From Alphaproteobacteria bacterium (GTDB lineage: Bacteria; Pseudomonadota; Alphaproteobacteria; Rhodobacterales; Rhodobacteraceae): a stretch of 64,000 bases of DNA. Within the stretch, counting starts at the first letter, position 1. Each line of letters begins with the position of its first letter. Where the stretch lies: positions 1 through 64,000 of the forward strand of contig JAUIAU010000007.1 of the NCBI GenBank assembly GCA_030425185.1, written 5' to 3'. The notes beneath the pieces are model-generated. The model was not told the origin of the DNA and did not search any database. It saw nothing but the letters and a program-made list of their open reading frames with translations. The translations under genes and the position numbers were made by a program. Below are positions 16,866 through 26,107 of this stretch, in pieces.

Positions 16866-17444
16866 ATGAGATCTTCGAAATCACGCTCGCGGAACAAGAA
16901 CAACCGGCGTCCGTCCGGCAACATCGTCAACCGCGTCTTCGACAGCTCCGGCCCCGAGGGCAAGGTGCGCGGGACCCCGCAGCAGATCATTGACAAGTAC
17001 ACCCAGCTCGCGCGCGACGCGCAGCTTGCCGGGGACCGCGTGGCGGTCGAGAACTTCCAGCAGCACGCCGAGCACTACACGCGGATGCTGGGCGAGGCGA
17101 TGCAGGAGCAGCAGCGCCAGCAGGGCGCCGACGGAACCGGAAACGGCGGTCAGGGTGCACCTCAGCAGGGCCAGTCCGGTCCGCCGCAGGGGGGCCAGAT
17201 GCCGCAGCGGGGCGAGGCGCGCCCGTCGGGCCCCGGTCCGCTTGACGATCCGCAGGACGATGCGACCCCGGACACCGCCGATCTCGTCGAGACGCCGGAA
17301 ACCGAGGCCGACGCCCCGGCCCCGCAACCCGAGCGCAAGCCGCGCCGCCCGCGCAAGCCGCGCGCGCCGCGGGCCGAGCGCAGCGACGGCGGCGGTGATG
17401 ATGGTGCCTCCGGCGATGCGCCCGCGGCCTCGGCGGCCGAGTAG
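16866..17444 (+). CDS. DUF4167 domain protein (basic N-terminus, disordered tail)
   Basis: This 192-residue protein opens MRSSKSRSRNKNNRRPSGNI and continues VNRVFDSSGPEGKVRGTPQQIIDKYTQLARDAQLAGDRVAVENFQQHAEHYTRMLGEA, which is the DUF4167 domain found across alphaproteobacteria. The very basic N-terminus suggests nucleic-acid binding; the function is not established. Residues 85-192 are Gln/Gly/Pro-rich, then acidic, then Arg/Pro-rich (PERKPRRPRKPRAPRAERS), and are probably disordered. A 250-nt leader with two inverted repeats precedes it. Confidence 0.9.
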   Translation: MRSSKSRSRNKNNRRPSGNIVNRVFDSSGPEGKVRGTPQQIIDKYTQLARDAQLAGDRVAVENFQQHAEHYTRMLGEAMQEQQRQQGADGTGNGGQGAPQQGQSGPPQGGQMPQRGEARPSGPGPLDDPQDDATPDTADLVETPETEADAPAPQPERKPRRPRKPRAPRAERSDGGGDDGASGDAPAASAAE

Positions 17445-17599
17445 GGCGCCCGGGCGGCGCGACAGCTGCGCCGCCACTTAAGTCTTCCTTCACATCTCTC
17501 CGGAAGGATCGCGCTGCAGGCCCGGTGTCGGGTCTGCGGTCCTGTCCGGGGTCCGAGCGATCGAGCACGCCCCGCGCCTGAACTGCGGGGGTCGATCCG

Positions 17600-20500
17600 A
17601 TGAGAGCGCTCAACAACATCCGCGTCGCGGTCAAGCTGCCGGTGATCATGGTCACGCTCAGCCTGTCCGCGCTCGTGGTTACCACGGTCATCTCCTACCT
17701 GCACGCGCGGTCGACCCTCGCCGCGGAGGCCGAGCTGCGCCTGATGGCGGTTGCGGAAGCCCGGGCGCAGGCGGTTGTCGCGCTCTTCGACGGGTTGTCG
17801 CATGACCTCGACCAGCTCGCGGTCAACCCGACCACGCTGGAGGCGCTCGACTTCCTGCACGAGGGATGGACGAGCCTAGGTCCCGACGATCCCGAAACCC
17901 GCCTGCGCGACAGCTACAAGGCCGGCACGGACGGTGCCGCCGGGCTGGTGCAGGCCGGGGACGGCACCGCTTACTCGCGCATTCACGCGCGATATCATCC
18001 CTATTTCCAGGCGCTTGTCGGCGACGGCGGGCTGTCGGATCTCTACCTCGTCGATCCCGACGGGCGGGTCGTCTACTCCGTCCGGAAAGGGGCCGCCTTC
18101 GCCCGCGTGGTGGACGAGGCCGCGCCGCTGGGCGAGGTCGCCATCGCCGCGCGCGAGACGACCGGTCCGGTCTTCTCGGATTTCGCGCAGGACGGGTCCC
18201 GCACGGACGCGCCGCCCACTGCGTATCTCGCCCGTCGCGTGGTCGATGCCCGGGGGCGCGTTGCCGGGACGGTCGTGCTGCAGGTCGACCGGGACGTGCT
18301 CGAGGCCGTGCTTGCGCCAACCGGGGCCGAGGATGGCGTCGCCGCCTACCTGCTGGGAGCGGCCGGTTCGCCGCGCAGCCTTGGGGCCGAGACCCGCGCA
18401 GAGACCCAGATGGAACTTGGCGCGCTGCTGTCGACCCGAGCGGCCGGGATGGTCACCGCGTCGGATGCCACAGGCGCGGCGATGTTCGTCGCGCATGTCC
18501 CGATCGAGGTCTTCGGTGCCCCCTGGAGCGTGATGGTCGAGCGCAGCCGCGCCCGCCAACTTGCGGCGGCAAATGACCTGCTGGTCAACGTCGTCACCAA
18601 CATCGTCTTCCTGCTCGCGCTGATCTGCGGGCTGGGCATCTGGCTGGCGCGCTCGGTCAGCGTGCCGCTCGACCGCGTCGGCGCCGCGCTGCGCGGCGTG
18701 GCGCAGGGCGACCTCGCGACGCCCGTGCCGGACACCGGGCGCGGAGACGAGATCGGCGCGATTGCCCGCTCGCTGGAGGACCTGCAGGGCACCTTGCGCA
18801 CCGCGGCGGGCACCGAGGCCGAGAACCGGTTCCGCTCGGCCGCGCTCGATGCCTCGTCCGCCGCGTTGATGATCGTGGACGCCGACGAGACGATCACCTA
18901 CGTGAACCCGGCCGCGCGCCGGCTGATGGAGATGCATGCGGACACCTTCCGCACAACCCTGCCGGATTTCGACCCGACCACCATCATCGGCAAGACGATG
19001 GCGGTCTTCCACCCGCCCGGCACCGGCGCCCGCCGTCGGATCGGCGCGGGCGCGAGTTTTCCCTTCACCGCCGACATCCGGGTCGGCGAGGCCCGGTTCT
19101 CGCTGGTGATCAACGCTGTCACAGCCGCCGACGGGGCGCGTGCCGGTCTGGTGGCCGAATGGAAGGACGTGACGGCCGAGCGAATGCAGAACGCCGTGAT
19201 CGCCAGCATCGACCGCCACCAGTGCACCGCCGAAATCAGCGTCGATGGCCGTGTGCTCGCCGCGAACGCCAATTTCTGCGCGGCCCTCGGCGAGGAGCCC
19301 GGCACGCTTGTCGGGGCGGCGCTTGGCGATCTCGTCACCGAAGCCCCCGGCGGACGCGCCCCCGCAGATCTGGTTCGCGGTGTTCTCGACGGAACCCCGT
19401 GCGCCGGTCGCGTCCGCCTGACCGGTCCCTCCGGGGGGATGTGCCTGCTCGACGGGGCCCTGTCGGCCGTGCTCGACCGGAACGGACGTCCGCTGAAGCT
19501 GTTCCTGATGGGCAGCGACGTCTCGGCGGCGCAGGCGGCGCTCGATGCCGCGGACGCCGACCGCCAGGCGATGATCGCCGACCAGGACGCGGTGGTCTCC
19601 GCCCTGACCGTCGGGTTGCGCCGCCTCAGCGAAGGCGATCTTGTCAGCCGGATCGACGCGCCCTTCCCGAACGACCACGAAGGCCTCCGGCGCGACTTCA
19701 ACAACGCGGTCGAACAGCTCAAAGCGGCCATGATCGGGGTGATCGAGAACGCCAACGCGATCCGCGGCGAGGCCGCCGAGATCTCGACCGCCGCCGACGA
19801 CCTGTCCCAGCGCACCGAGAAACAGGCCGGCACGCTGGAGGAAACCGCGGCGGCGCTTGACGAACTGACGGCCTCGGTCCGGTCCGCCGCAGAAGGGGCC
19901 GCCCGCGCCAACGAGGTCGTCGCCGAGGCCCGCGGCAACGCAGTCAACAGCGGCAGCGTCGTCCGCGAGGCCGTGGCCGCGATGGGCCAGATCGAGGAGT
20001 CGTCCCGGCAGATCTCGAAGATCATCGATGTGATCGACGACATCGCCTTCCAGACCAACCTGCTGGCCCTCAACGCGGGCGTCGAGGCCGCCCGGGCCGG
20101 CGAAGCGGGGCGCGGTTTCGCCGTCGTGGCCTCCGAGGTGCGCGCGCTGGCGCAGCGGTCTTCGGAAGCGGCCAAGGAGATCGGTGCGCTGATCTCGGCG
20201 GGCGATACCCATGTCCAGCGTGGCGTCGGACTGGTCGACGAGGCTGGTCGCGCGCTCGACCGGATCGTCGAGTCGGTCACCGGGATCGCGGATCATGTCT
20301 CGGCCATCGCGGCCTCGGCCCAGCAACAGTCGGCGGGCCTCGCCGAGATCAACAGCGCGGTCAACCAGCTCGACCAGGTCACCCAGAGCAACGCCGCCAT
20401 GTTCGAGGAAACCACCGCCGCCAGCCACGCCCTGACTCGCGAAGCCCAGAACCTGACCGACATGATCGCCCGCTTCCGGACGGGCGGCGCGGACAGTTCA

Positions 20501-20632
20501 ACGGGGAATTCCGGAGGACCCCGGGTTATGGAGCGCGTCCCAAGCGCCGCGCCCCCGGCTGCGAGGGCCATAGGGTCCGGAACGATGCTGCGCGCTGTTT
20601 CTTCCGCGGGGAACCAGTGGGACGAGTTCTAG
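17600..20632 (+). CDS. methyl-accepting chemotaxis protein with periplasmic sensor and two PAS domains
   Basis: This 1010-residue chemoreceptor has a first transmembrane helix at about 13-35, a periplasmic domain of about 290 residues (dCache-like by length), a second helix at about 328-352 ([20 protein letters not shown]), then HAMP (353-400) and a PAS domain (about 415-535, [19 protein letters not shown]). A second PAS-like domain (540-650) and a HAMP-like segment ([13 protein letters not shown]) follow. The signalling hairpin has its tip near 806-860 ([36 protein letters not shown]). The last residues, QWDEF, fit the CheR/CheB tether pattern (aromatic-x-x-aromatic). cheD follows after 304 nt; no other che genes are in the window. 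Confidence 0.93.
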   Translation: MRALNNIRVAVKLPVIMVTLSLSALVVTTVISYLHARSTLAAEAELRLMAVAEARAQAVVALFDGLSHDLDQLAVNPTTLEALDFLHEGWTSLGPDDPETRLRDSYKAGTDGAAGLVQAGDGTAYSRIHARYHPYFQALVGDGGLSDLYLVDPDGRVVYSVRKGAAFARVVDEAAPLGEVAIAARETTGPVFSDFAQDGSRTDAPPTAYLARRVVDARGRVAGTVVLQVDRDVLEAVLAPTGAEDGVAAYLLGAAGSPRSLGAETRAETQMELGALLSTRAAGMVTASDATGAAMFVAHVPIEVFGAPWSVMVERSRARQLAAANDLLVNVVTNIVFLLALICGLGIWLARSVSVPLDRVGAALRGVAQGDLATPVPDTGRGDEIGAIARSLEDLQGTLRTAAGTEAENRFRSAALDASSAALMIVDADETITYVNPAARRLMEMHADTFRTTLPDFDPTTIIGKTMAVFHPPGTGARRRIGAGASFPFTADIRVGEARFSLVINAVTAADGARAGLVAEWKDVTAERMQNAVIASIDRHQCTAEISVDGRVLAANANFCAALGEEPGTLVGAALGDLVTEAPGGRAPADLVRGVLDGTPCAGRVRLTGPSGGMCLLDGALSAVLDRNGRPLKLFLMGSDVSAAQAALDAADADRQAMIADQDAVVSALTVGLRRLSEGDLVSRIDAPFPNDHEGLRRDFNNAVEQLKAAMIGVIENANAIRGEAAEISTAADDLSQRTEKQAGTLEETAAALDELTASVRSAAEGAARANEVVAEARGNAVNSGSVVREAVAAMGQIEESSRQISKIIDVIDDIAFQTNLLALNAGVEAARAGEAGRGFAVVASEVRALAQRSSEAAKEIGALISAGDTHVQRGVGLVDEAGRALDRIVESVTGIADHVSAIAASAQQQSAGLAEINSAVNQLDQVTQSNAAMFEETTAASHALTREAQNLTDMIARFRTGGADSSTGNSGGPRVMERVPSAAPPAARAIGSGTMLRAVSSAGNQWDEF

Positions 20633-20936
20633 ATCCCTGCAGGCCGGGGTCGGACTTCTTGACCGTGGGCGACTGCGAGCTACCGCCTGTCCGACCACCC
20701 GGCGGGGACGCGGGTGCAGGAGGGCGTTGGACGACATCAGTCCCGGCAGGCGGTTCCTTCGCGGCACTTCCGGCGAAGGTGCGAAACGCGTGTGGTCCGG
20801 ACAACGGCGCGCTGGCCCGGATGACCTTTGCAGACATCGCCATCGCCCAGTGTAGCGATCGTCTGCGCCCTCGTTCCCCCGCGGGAGGTGCCGGCCCCTG
20901 CAGCGTGCGGCTGTACGATCCATCGGGAGTGCGGGC
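20633..20936 (+). other. 304-nt gap between chemoreceptor and cheD, no gene seen
   Basis: No frame here has family similarity or a convincing start with a ribosome-binding site. It may carry a cheD promoter; I see no clear -35/-10 pair and no T-rich terminator. Confidence 0.5.
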
Positions 20937-21485
20937 ATGAGCGTGCCGCAAGCGCTGCCGCCGACGCGGCCCAGGTTCATTCACGTGGCCCAGGGCGACT
21001 TCGCGGTGTCCGGGGACCCCGGCGCCTGTCTGACGACGCTGCTCGGGTCCTGCGTGGCCACCTGCCTCTGGGACCCGCAGCGCAAGATGGGCGGCATGAA
21101 CCACTACCTGTTGCCCGAGGGGGCGCAGGATGGGGTGGGGCTGCAGCGCTATGGCGTGAACGCGATGGAATTGCTGGTCAACGGAATGCTGAAGCGCGGC
21201 TCGCGCAAGTCCGATCTGGTTGCCAAGGTCTTTGGCGGGGCGCAGATGCTGTCGGCAGAGACCGAGATCGGCATGCGGAATGGCCAGTTCGCGCAGCGGT
21301 TCCTCGCGGCCGAAGGGATCCCGGTGCTCGGGGGCAGCCTTGGCGGGAAGCGGGCGCGGAGGCTTCGGTTCTTTCCAGCCGACGGCCGCGTCCAGCAACG
21401 GCTGATGTCCGAGGACAGCGCGGCACCGATCCAGACCCCGGTGCTCGAACCGCCCAGCGGCAGTGGAGAACTGGAGTTGTTCTGA
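20937..21485 (+). CDS. cheD: chemoreceptor glutamine deamidase CheD
   Basis: CheD deamidates specific Gln residues of chemoreceptors and, in some species, binds CheC. The 182-residue protein has the catalytic Cys39 in TLLGSCVATCLWD and His56 in MGGMNHYLLPEG, plus the family motifs VFGGAQM (98-104) and QRFLAAEGIPVLGGSLGGKRARRLRFF (120-146). It follows a large chemoreceptor, its likely substrate. The segment coding for residues about 102-142 is partly duplicated in the non-coding DNA just downstream. The C-terminal 30 residues (EDSAAPIQTPVLEPPSGSGELELF) are an unstructured extension. Confidence 0.94.
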   Translation: MSVPQALPPTRPRFIHVAQGDFAVSGDPGACLTTLLGSCVATCLWDPQRKMGGMNHYLLPEGAQDGVGLQRYGVNAMELLVNGMLKRGSRKSDLVAKVFGGAQMLSAETEIGMRNGQFAQRFLAAEGIPVLGGSLGGKRARRLRFFPADGRVQQRLMSEDSAAPIQTPVLEPPSGSGELELF

Positions 21486-21575
21486 GGGGGCAGGGTGCCG
21501 GATGGCGAGACTCTTGGTGTTCGGATGTCTTTGAACGACTGGCGACCGGATTGGCGACGGCAAACGGGTCACAGT

Positions 21576-21700
21576 GCGCACATTCTGTCGGCCGAGACCG
21601 AGATCGGCATCCGGAACGGCCAGTTCGCGCAGCGGTTCCTCGCCGCGGAGGGAACCCCCGCTCTATGTGACAGGCTTGGCGGGACGCGGGCGCGGATGCG
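21576..21700 (+). pseudogene. degenerate copy of an internal cheD segment
   Basis: Bases 21576-21696 align without gaps to cheD bases 21240-21360, a constant offset of 336 nt, with 102 of 121 positions identical by hand count. The translation LSAETEIGIRNGQFAQRFLA matches CheD residues 105-124 with a single change. The downstream part has drifted (a TGA-containing stretch in place of LGGSLGG). Several differences in the well-conserved half are synonymous (for example the three codons for AAE), so the fragment descends from a coding gene. No start codon or flanking CheD domain is present. Confidence 0.8.
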
Positions 21701-21706
21701 TAGGTC

Positions 21707-21790
21707 GAGACCGAAAACGGCAGGCAAGACTGTCAGATTGCGCAGCGCTTCTTTGCGGGCGCTGTGAGCCCAGTGTTACGGGGCAACCGT
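21707..21790 (+). pseudogene. second, more decayed cheD-like fragment
   Basis: Starting 113 nt after the equivalent point of the previous copy, and so out of phase with it, the DNA can be read ETENGRQDCQIAQRFFAGAV, then SPVLRGN. CheD residues 108-134 read ETEIGMRNGQFAQRFLAAEG, then IPVLGGS. About half the positions agree, including the QxAQRFxA and PVL cores. This is a weaker match than the first fragment and could be partly chance, but its position directly behind that fragment supports a common origin. Confidence 0.5.
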
Positions 21791-22493
21791 GGTCGCGGGC
21801 GCTTTCTATCCGGTGGCTTCTCGCGGGATGGGTCCCCGCCCAGTTGTCGGTGCGGCAGAGAGATGCCGGACGCAGAGATTCGGAGCGAGATGGACCGGTA
21901 GGGTGAAAGGACTTGGAAACGGAAAGGATGCGGGCGATCCAACTCGACGGGGCGGCGGGAACGCCTCTCTATGCCTGAGCGACTCCCGGGTGCACCCATG
22001 CGGCCATCTGCGCGAGCTTGGATCGGTCTGCCAGGTTAAGGTCTTGTGGGGGGCCGAGTCCGCTTGTCGTCGTCGAGGCGCAGGTGATCCGCCATGCCCA
22101 GCTGGGCGGGCGCGGTGTCAGGGAAGGTGGGGGACGAGTCCGGCACGGTTCAATTCCGGGAGGCAGTCTGGCGGGTGACCGACTGTGCGGGGACGCGAAC
22201 TGCGGTTCCAGCCGTAGCGGGCAAGCGTACCGCAAGATGCCGGGTCCGGACGGGCCAGATCGAGGCGGTCATGCGACTGCGCCGGAGGTCATGGCCGGGG
22301 CCTCGGAGGCCTCCGGAACTGTGTCTGCGCAGTTGAGAGGACCGGCCAGCGAAACCACACCCACGCTGTCGATACGACCCGTTGGCTGGCCAACCCCGGG
22401 CCGACGCCCGGGCGATCAACACCGCCAACACACCACAAGCGCCCCGCTCGGCGCCCCCGACACCGCATGGTGCCGGAGCGGCCCGACGCCACC
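21791..22493. other. about 700 nt of apparently non-coding DNA
   Basis: No frame on either strand shows family similarity or a good start here, and codon structure is poor compared with neighbouring genes. The region lies between the cheD fragments and the end of the erpA-like gene. It is probably the remains of rearranged or decayed sequence; I could not identify a source. Confidence 0.5.
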
Positions 22494-22826
22494 CTACATC
22501 GAGAAGCTGGTGCCGCAGCCGCAGCTCGAGCTGGCGTTGGGGTTCTCGATCACGAAGCGCGCGCCGATCAGTTCGTCGGAGAAATCGATCACCGCGTTCG
22601 ACAGGAAGGGCAGGGACACCTGGTCGACGACGACCTTCTGGCCCGCGCCCTCGATCACAAGGTCCTCGGGCTCGGGGTCGTCGAGGCTGATGTCGTACTG
22701 GAAGCCCGAGCAGCCGCCGCCCTCGACGGCGACGCGCAGCGCCTTGCCCCCCGACTGGGCGGCATTGATCTCGGCGAGGCGCGCGAAGGCGCGGTCGGTG
22801 ACACGGGGCGGCAGGGTCAGGGTCAT
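22494..22826 (-). CDS. erpA: A-type iron-sulfur cluster insertion protein (ErpA/IscA family)
   Basis: This 110-residue A-type carrier receives Fe-S clusters and delivers them to apo-proteins. The three ligand cysteines are Cys39 in EGGGCSGFQY and Cys102/Cys104 in SSCGCGTSFSM, the exact A-type spacing. ErpA is the likeliest branch, but IscA/SufA cannot be excluded from sequence alone. The ATG at 22826 gives MTLTLPPRVTDRAFARL. The gene is divergent from dgt with about 80 nt between them, an arrangement common in Rhodobacterales. Confidence 0.9.
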   Translation of the reverse strand: MTLTLPPRVTDRAFARLAEINAAQSGGKALRVAVEGGGCSGFQYDISLDDPEPEDLVIEGAGQKVVVDQVSLPFLSNAVIDFSDELIGARFVIENPNASSSCGCGTSFSM

Positions 22827-22907
22827 GGCGGTCCCGGCGTTGTGGGCATCGAGCACTGTCCCTGATATAGGAGGTGCGAAAACGGGCGACAAGAACAGGC
22901 AGACCCC

Positions 22908-24113
22908 ATGCAAGCCCCAGAGATACCGACCGGTCCCGGCCCGGCGGACGGACCCGCGCGCTATGCCTCGGACCCGGCCCGGAGCCGCGGCCGCCTTTAC
23001 CCGGAGGACGAGAGCGCCTTCCGCTCGGCGTTCCAGCGCGACCGCGACCGGATCATCCATGCCTCGGCCTTCCGGCGGCTGAAGCACAAAACGCAGGTCT
23101 TCATCGAGCACGAGGGCGACTATTTCCGCACCCGCCTGACCCATTCGATCGAGGTGGCGCAGGTGGCGCGGACGATCGCCAAGACGCTGGGGCTGAACGT
23201 GGAACTGACCGAGGCGGTGGCGCTGGCCCATGACCTCGGCCATCCGCCGTTCGGGCACACCGGCGAGGATGCGCTGAATGCGCTGATGGCGCCGCATGGC
23301 GGGTTCGACCACAACGCGCAGGCGATCCGCATCGTGACCTCGCTGGAACGCCACTATGCCGAGTGGGACGGGTTGAACCTGACGTGGGAAACCCTTGAAG
23401 GGATTGCGAAACACAACGGCCCCGTCGCCCCGCCGATTCCCTATGCGCTGGCCGACTACAGCGCGCGGCACGACCTCGAACTGCACACCCATGCCAGTGC
23501 CGAGGCGCAGGTGGCCGCCCTGTCGGACGACATCGCCTACAACAACCACGATCTGCACGACGGGCTGCGGGCCGAGCTGTTCTCGACCGACGAACTGGCT
23601 GAGCTGCCGGCGCTGCGGGACTGCTTCGCGGCGGTTGACGCGAAGTATCCGGACCTCAACTACTACCGGCGGCGGCACGAGGCGTTGCGGCGCTTCTTCG
23701 GCGTGCTGGTCGAGGATGTCATCGCGGTCAGCCGGGCGCGGCTGGCCGAGCTCGATCCCGCGACCCCGGACGATATCCGGGGGGCAGGGCGGATGATGGT
23801 GCAGTTCTCGCCCGCGCTCTGGGCCGATCTCAAGGTGATCCGGCGGTTCCTCTTCGAGCGGATGTACCGCGCGCCGTCGGTGGTGGCGATGCGGGTCGAG
23901 GTGACGCAGGTGATCCACGACCTCTTTCCGCTCTACATGGCCGAACCGGGCTTGCTGCCGAAGCAGTGGCGCAAGGACGTGGCCGAGGCCCGGGGCGAGA
24001 CCGCGCTGGCCCGGATCGTGGCGGACTACATCGCCGGGATGACCGACCGCTTCGCACTGCAGGAGCACGCCCGGCTTTGCGGCGGGGTGACCCAGCCGAT
24101 GCCCGCACGTTGA
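22908..24113 (+). CDS. dgt: deoxyguanosinetriphosphate triphosphohydrolase-like protein
   Basis: This 401-residue HD-domain dNTPase removes triphosphate from dNTPs. The metal-binding signature is complete: His79 in LTHSIEVAQVAR, His108-Asp109 in LAHDLGHPPFGHTGE, and a later Asp in SDDIAYNNHD. The N-terminal SRGRLYPEDESAFRSAFQRDRDRIIHASAFRRLKHKTQVF is typical of the dGTPase-like type 2 subfamily. It begins the dgt-argS-SPOR-scpA-scpB run. Confidence 0.94.
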   Translation: MQAPEIPTGPGPADGPARYASDPARSRGRLYPEDESAFRSAFQRDRDRIIHASAFRRLKHKTQVFIEHEGDYFRTRLTHSIEVAQVARTIAKTLGLNVELTEAVALAHDLGHPPFGHTGEDALNALMAPHGGFDHNAQAIRIVTSLERHYAEWDGLNLTWETLEGIAKHNGPVAPPIPYALADYSARHDLELHTHASAEAQVAALSDDIAYNNHDLHDGLRAELFSTDELAELPALRDCFAAVDAKYPDLNYYRRRHEALRRFFGVLVEDVIAVSRARLAELDPATPDDIRGAGRMMVQFSPALWADLKVIRRFLFERMYRAPSVVAMRVEVTQVIHDLFPLYMAEPGLLPKQWRKDVAEARGETALARIVADYIAGMTDRFALQEHARLCGGVTQPMPAR

Positions 24114-24164
24114 CGGCGGCGGCGGGGCTGATAGAGACAGGGCGCTAGCCAGGGAAGACCGCCG

Positions 24165-25910
24165 ATGAACCTCTTTGCCGAGATGCACGCCCTCGTGACC
24201 GGGGCGCTGACCGAGCTTGCCGCCGACGGCACGCTGCCCGCGGGGCTGGACCTTGCCAACGTGGCCGTCGAGCCGCCGCGCGACGCGGGCCACGGCGACA
24301 TGGCGACCAACGCGGCGATGGTGCTGGCAAAGCCCGCCGGGATGAAACCGCGCGACATCGCCGAGGCGCTGGCGGCCCGGCTGATGGCCGATCCCCACGT
24401 GGCCTCGGCCGAGGTGGCGGGTCCCGGCTTCCTGAACCTGCGGCTGGCGGGGCCGGTCTGGCAGGGCGTGGTGGCCGCGGCCCTCGCACAGGGGCGCGAC
24501 TTCGGGCGCGGCACGCTCGGGCGGGGCAAGCGGGTCAACGTGGAATACGTCTCGGCCAACCCGACCGGCCCGATGCATGTCGGGCACACCCGGGGCGCGG
24601 TCTTCGGGGATGCGCTGGCGGCGCTCCTCGACTTCGCGGGCTTCTCGGTGACGCGCGAATACTACATCAACGACGGCGGGGCGCAGGTCGACGTGCTCGC
24701 CCGGTCGGTCTACCTGCGGTATCTCGAGGCGCACGGGCAGGAGGTCGCCTTCGCCGACGGCACCTATCCCGGCGACTACCTGATCGGCGTCGGCGAGGCG
24801 CTGAAGGAGAAGGTCGGTGACGCCTATGTCGGCCAGCCCGAGGCGGCCTGGCTGCCGGAGGTGCGCGACTTCGCGACCGAGGCGATGATGGAGATGATCC
24901 GCGAGGATCTCGCGTTGCTCGGCGTCACGATGGACGTGTTCTACTCGGAAAAATCTCTCTACGGCACCGGCCGGATCGAGGCGGCGCTCGACGCGCTCAA
25001 GCAGAAGGGCCTGATCTACGAGGGGGTTCTGGAACCGCCGAAAGGCAAGACGCCCGAGGACTGGGAGCCGCGCGTGCAGACGCTGTTCCGCTCGACGGCG
25101 CACGGCGATGACGTCGACCGGCCGGTGATGAAGTCGGACGGGGCCTGGACCTATTTCGCGCCGGACATCGCCTATCACTACGACAAGGTCAGCCGGGGTT
25201 TCGACGCCCTGATCGACGTCTTCGGCGCGGATCACGGCGGCTATGTCAAGCGGATGAAGGCAGCTGTCAGCGCGCTGTCGGACGGGCAGGTGACGCTCGA
25301 CATCAAGCTGGTGCAGCTCGTCAAGCTGATGAAGAACGGCGTCGAGTTCAAGATGTCCAAGCGCGCGGGCACCTTCGTGACCCTGCGCGACGTCGTCGAG
25401 GAGGTGGGCGCCGACGTGACCCGCTTCGTCATGCTGACCCGCAAGAACGATGCGCCGCTGGAATTCGACTTCGACAAGGTGCTGGAGCAGTCGAAGGACA
25501 ACCCGGTCTTCTACGTGCAATACGCCCATGCCAGGATCGCCTCGGCGCGCCGGAAGGCCGAAGAGGCCGGGATCGACGTCTCGGACGCGGCGCTGGCGGG
25601 CGCGGACCTGTCGGGTCTGACCGACGAGGGCGAACTGGCGCTGATGCGGCGGCTCGCCGACTGGCCGCGCCAGGTCGAGATCGCCGCGCGCGCCAACGAG
25701 CCGCACAGGATCGCGTTCTATCTCTATGATCTGGCGAGCGATTTCCATGCGCTCTGGAACCGGGGCAACGAGAAGCCCGAGCTTCGGCTGGTCCAGGAGG
25801 GCAACCCGCACGCGACCCGGTCGAAACAGGCGCTGGCGGCCGCGACGCGGCAGGTCATTGCCAACGGGCTGGGCCTCTGCGGGGTGACGCCGCTCGACGA
25901 GTTGCGCTGA
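24165..25910 (+). CDS. argS: arginyl-tRNA synthetase
   Basis: This 581-residue class I synthetase charges tRNA-Arg. The HIGH-type motif is HVGH at 138-141 ([17 protein letters not shown]). The KMSK-type loop is KMSKRAG at about 396-402; many ArgRS have lost a canonical KMSK, but this lineage keeps one. The N-terminal Add1 domain and C-terminal DALR anticodon-binding domain (about 465-581) are complete. The start ATG at 24165 follows GGGAAGACCGCCG. Confidence 0.97.
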   Translation: MNLFAEMHALVTGALTELAADGTLPAGLDLANVAVEPPRDAGHGDMATNAAMVLAKPAGMKPRDIAEALAARLMADPHVASAEVAGPGFLNLRLAGPVWQGVVAAALAQGRDFGRGTLGRGKRVNVEYVSANPTGPMHVGHTRGAVFGDALAALLDFAGFSVTREYYINDGGAQVDVLARSVYLRYLEAHGQEVAFADGTYPGDYLIGVGEALKEKVGDAYVGQPEAAWLPEVRDFATEAMMEMIREDLALLGVTMDVFYSEKSLYGTGRIEAALDALKQKGLIYEGVLEPPKGKTPEDWEPRVQTLFRSTAHGDDVDRPVMKSDGAWTYFAPDIAYHYDKVSRGFDALIDVFGADHGGYVKRMKAAVSALSDGQVTLDIKLVQLVKLMKNGVEFKMSKRAGTFVTLRDVVEEVGADVTRFVMLTRKNDAPLEFDFDKVLEQSKDNPVFYVQYAHARIASARRKAEEAGIDVSDAALAGADLSGLTDEGELALMRRLADWPRQVEIAARANEPHRIAFYLYDLASDFHALWNRGNEKPELRLVQEGNPHATRSKQALAAATRQVIANGLGLCGVTPLDELR

Positions 25911-25919
25911 GCGGCGGGC

Positions 25920-25935
25920 CCCGGCCCGGGCCGGG
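25920..25935 (+). terminator. GC-rich palindrome after argS
   Basis: A perfect 16-nt palindrome of C and G blocks lies 10 nt after the argS stop codon. No T-run follows (the next bases are TGCAAAAGAG), so it may be a pausing or 3'-end-stabilising hairpin rather than an intrinsic terminator. Confidence 0.35.
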
Positions 25936-26107
25936 TGCAAAAGAGTCACGCATTTTCCGAAGCATGCCCGAACGGCCTGCCGCGCGCGTTGCGTAATCGC
26001 GCGGGCGTGATAGGATTGCCGTGCTGAGAAAGGTCCCCGTTCGAGCGGATCTCCGGCACGGGCAAGTTGAACGGCGCGCAAGACGTCGGACACGAGAGGC
26101 AAGAGCA

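Noticed and set aside
17876-20428. An 850-codon minus-strand frame opposite the chemoreceptor
   Set aside because: The plus-strand chemoreceptor has clear domains throughout; the antisense translation has no family similarity.
22135-22175. GGTTCAATTCC, resembling a tRNA T-loop, in the non-coding region after cheD
   Set aside because: The flanking bases do not form a T-stem and no acceptor, D-arm or anticodon arm can be folded.
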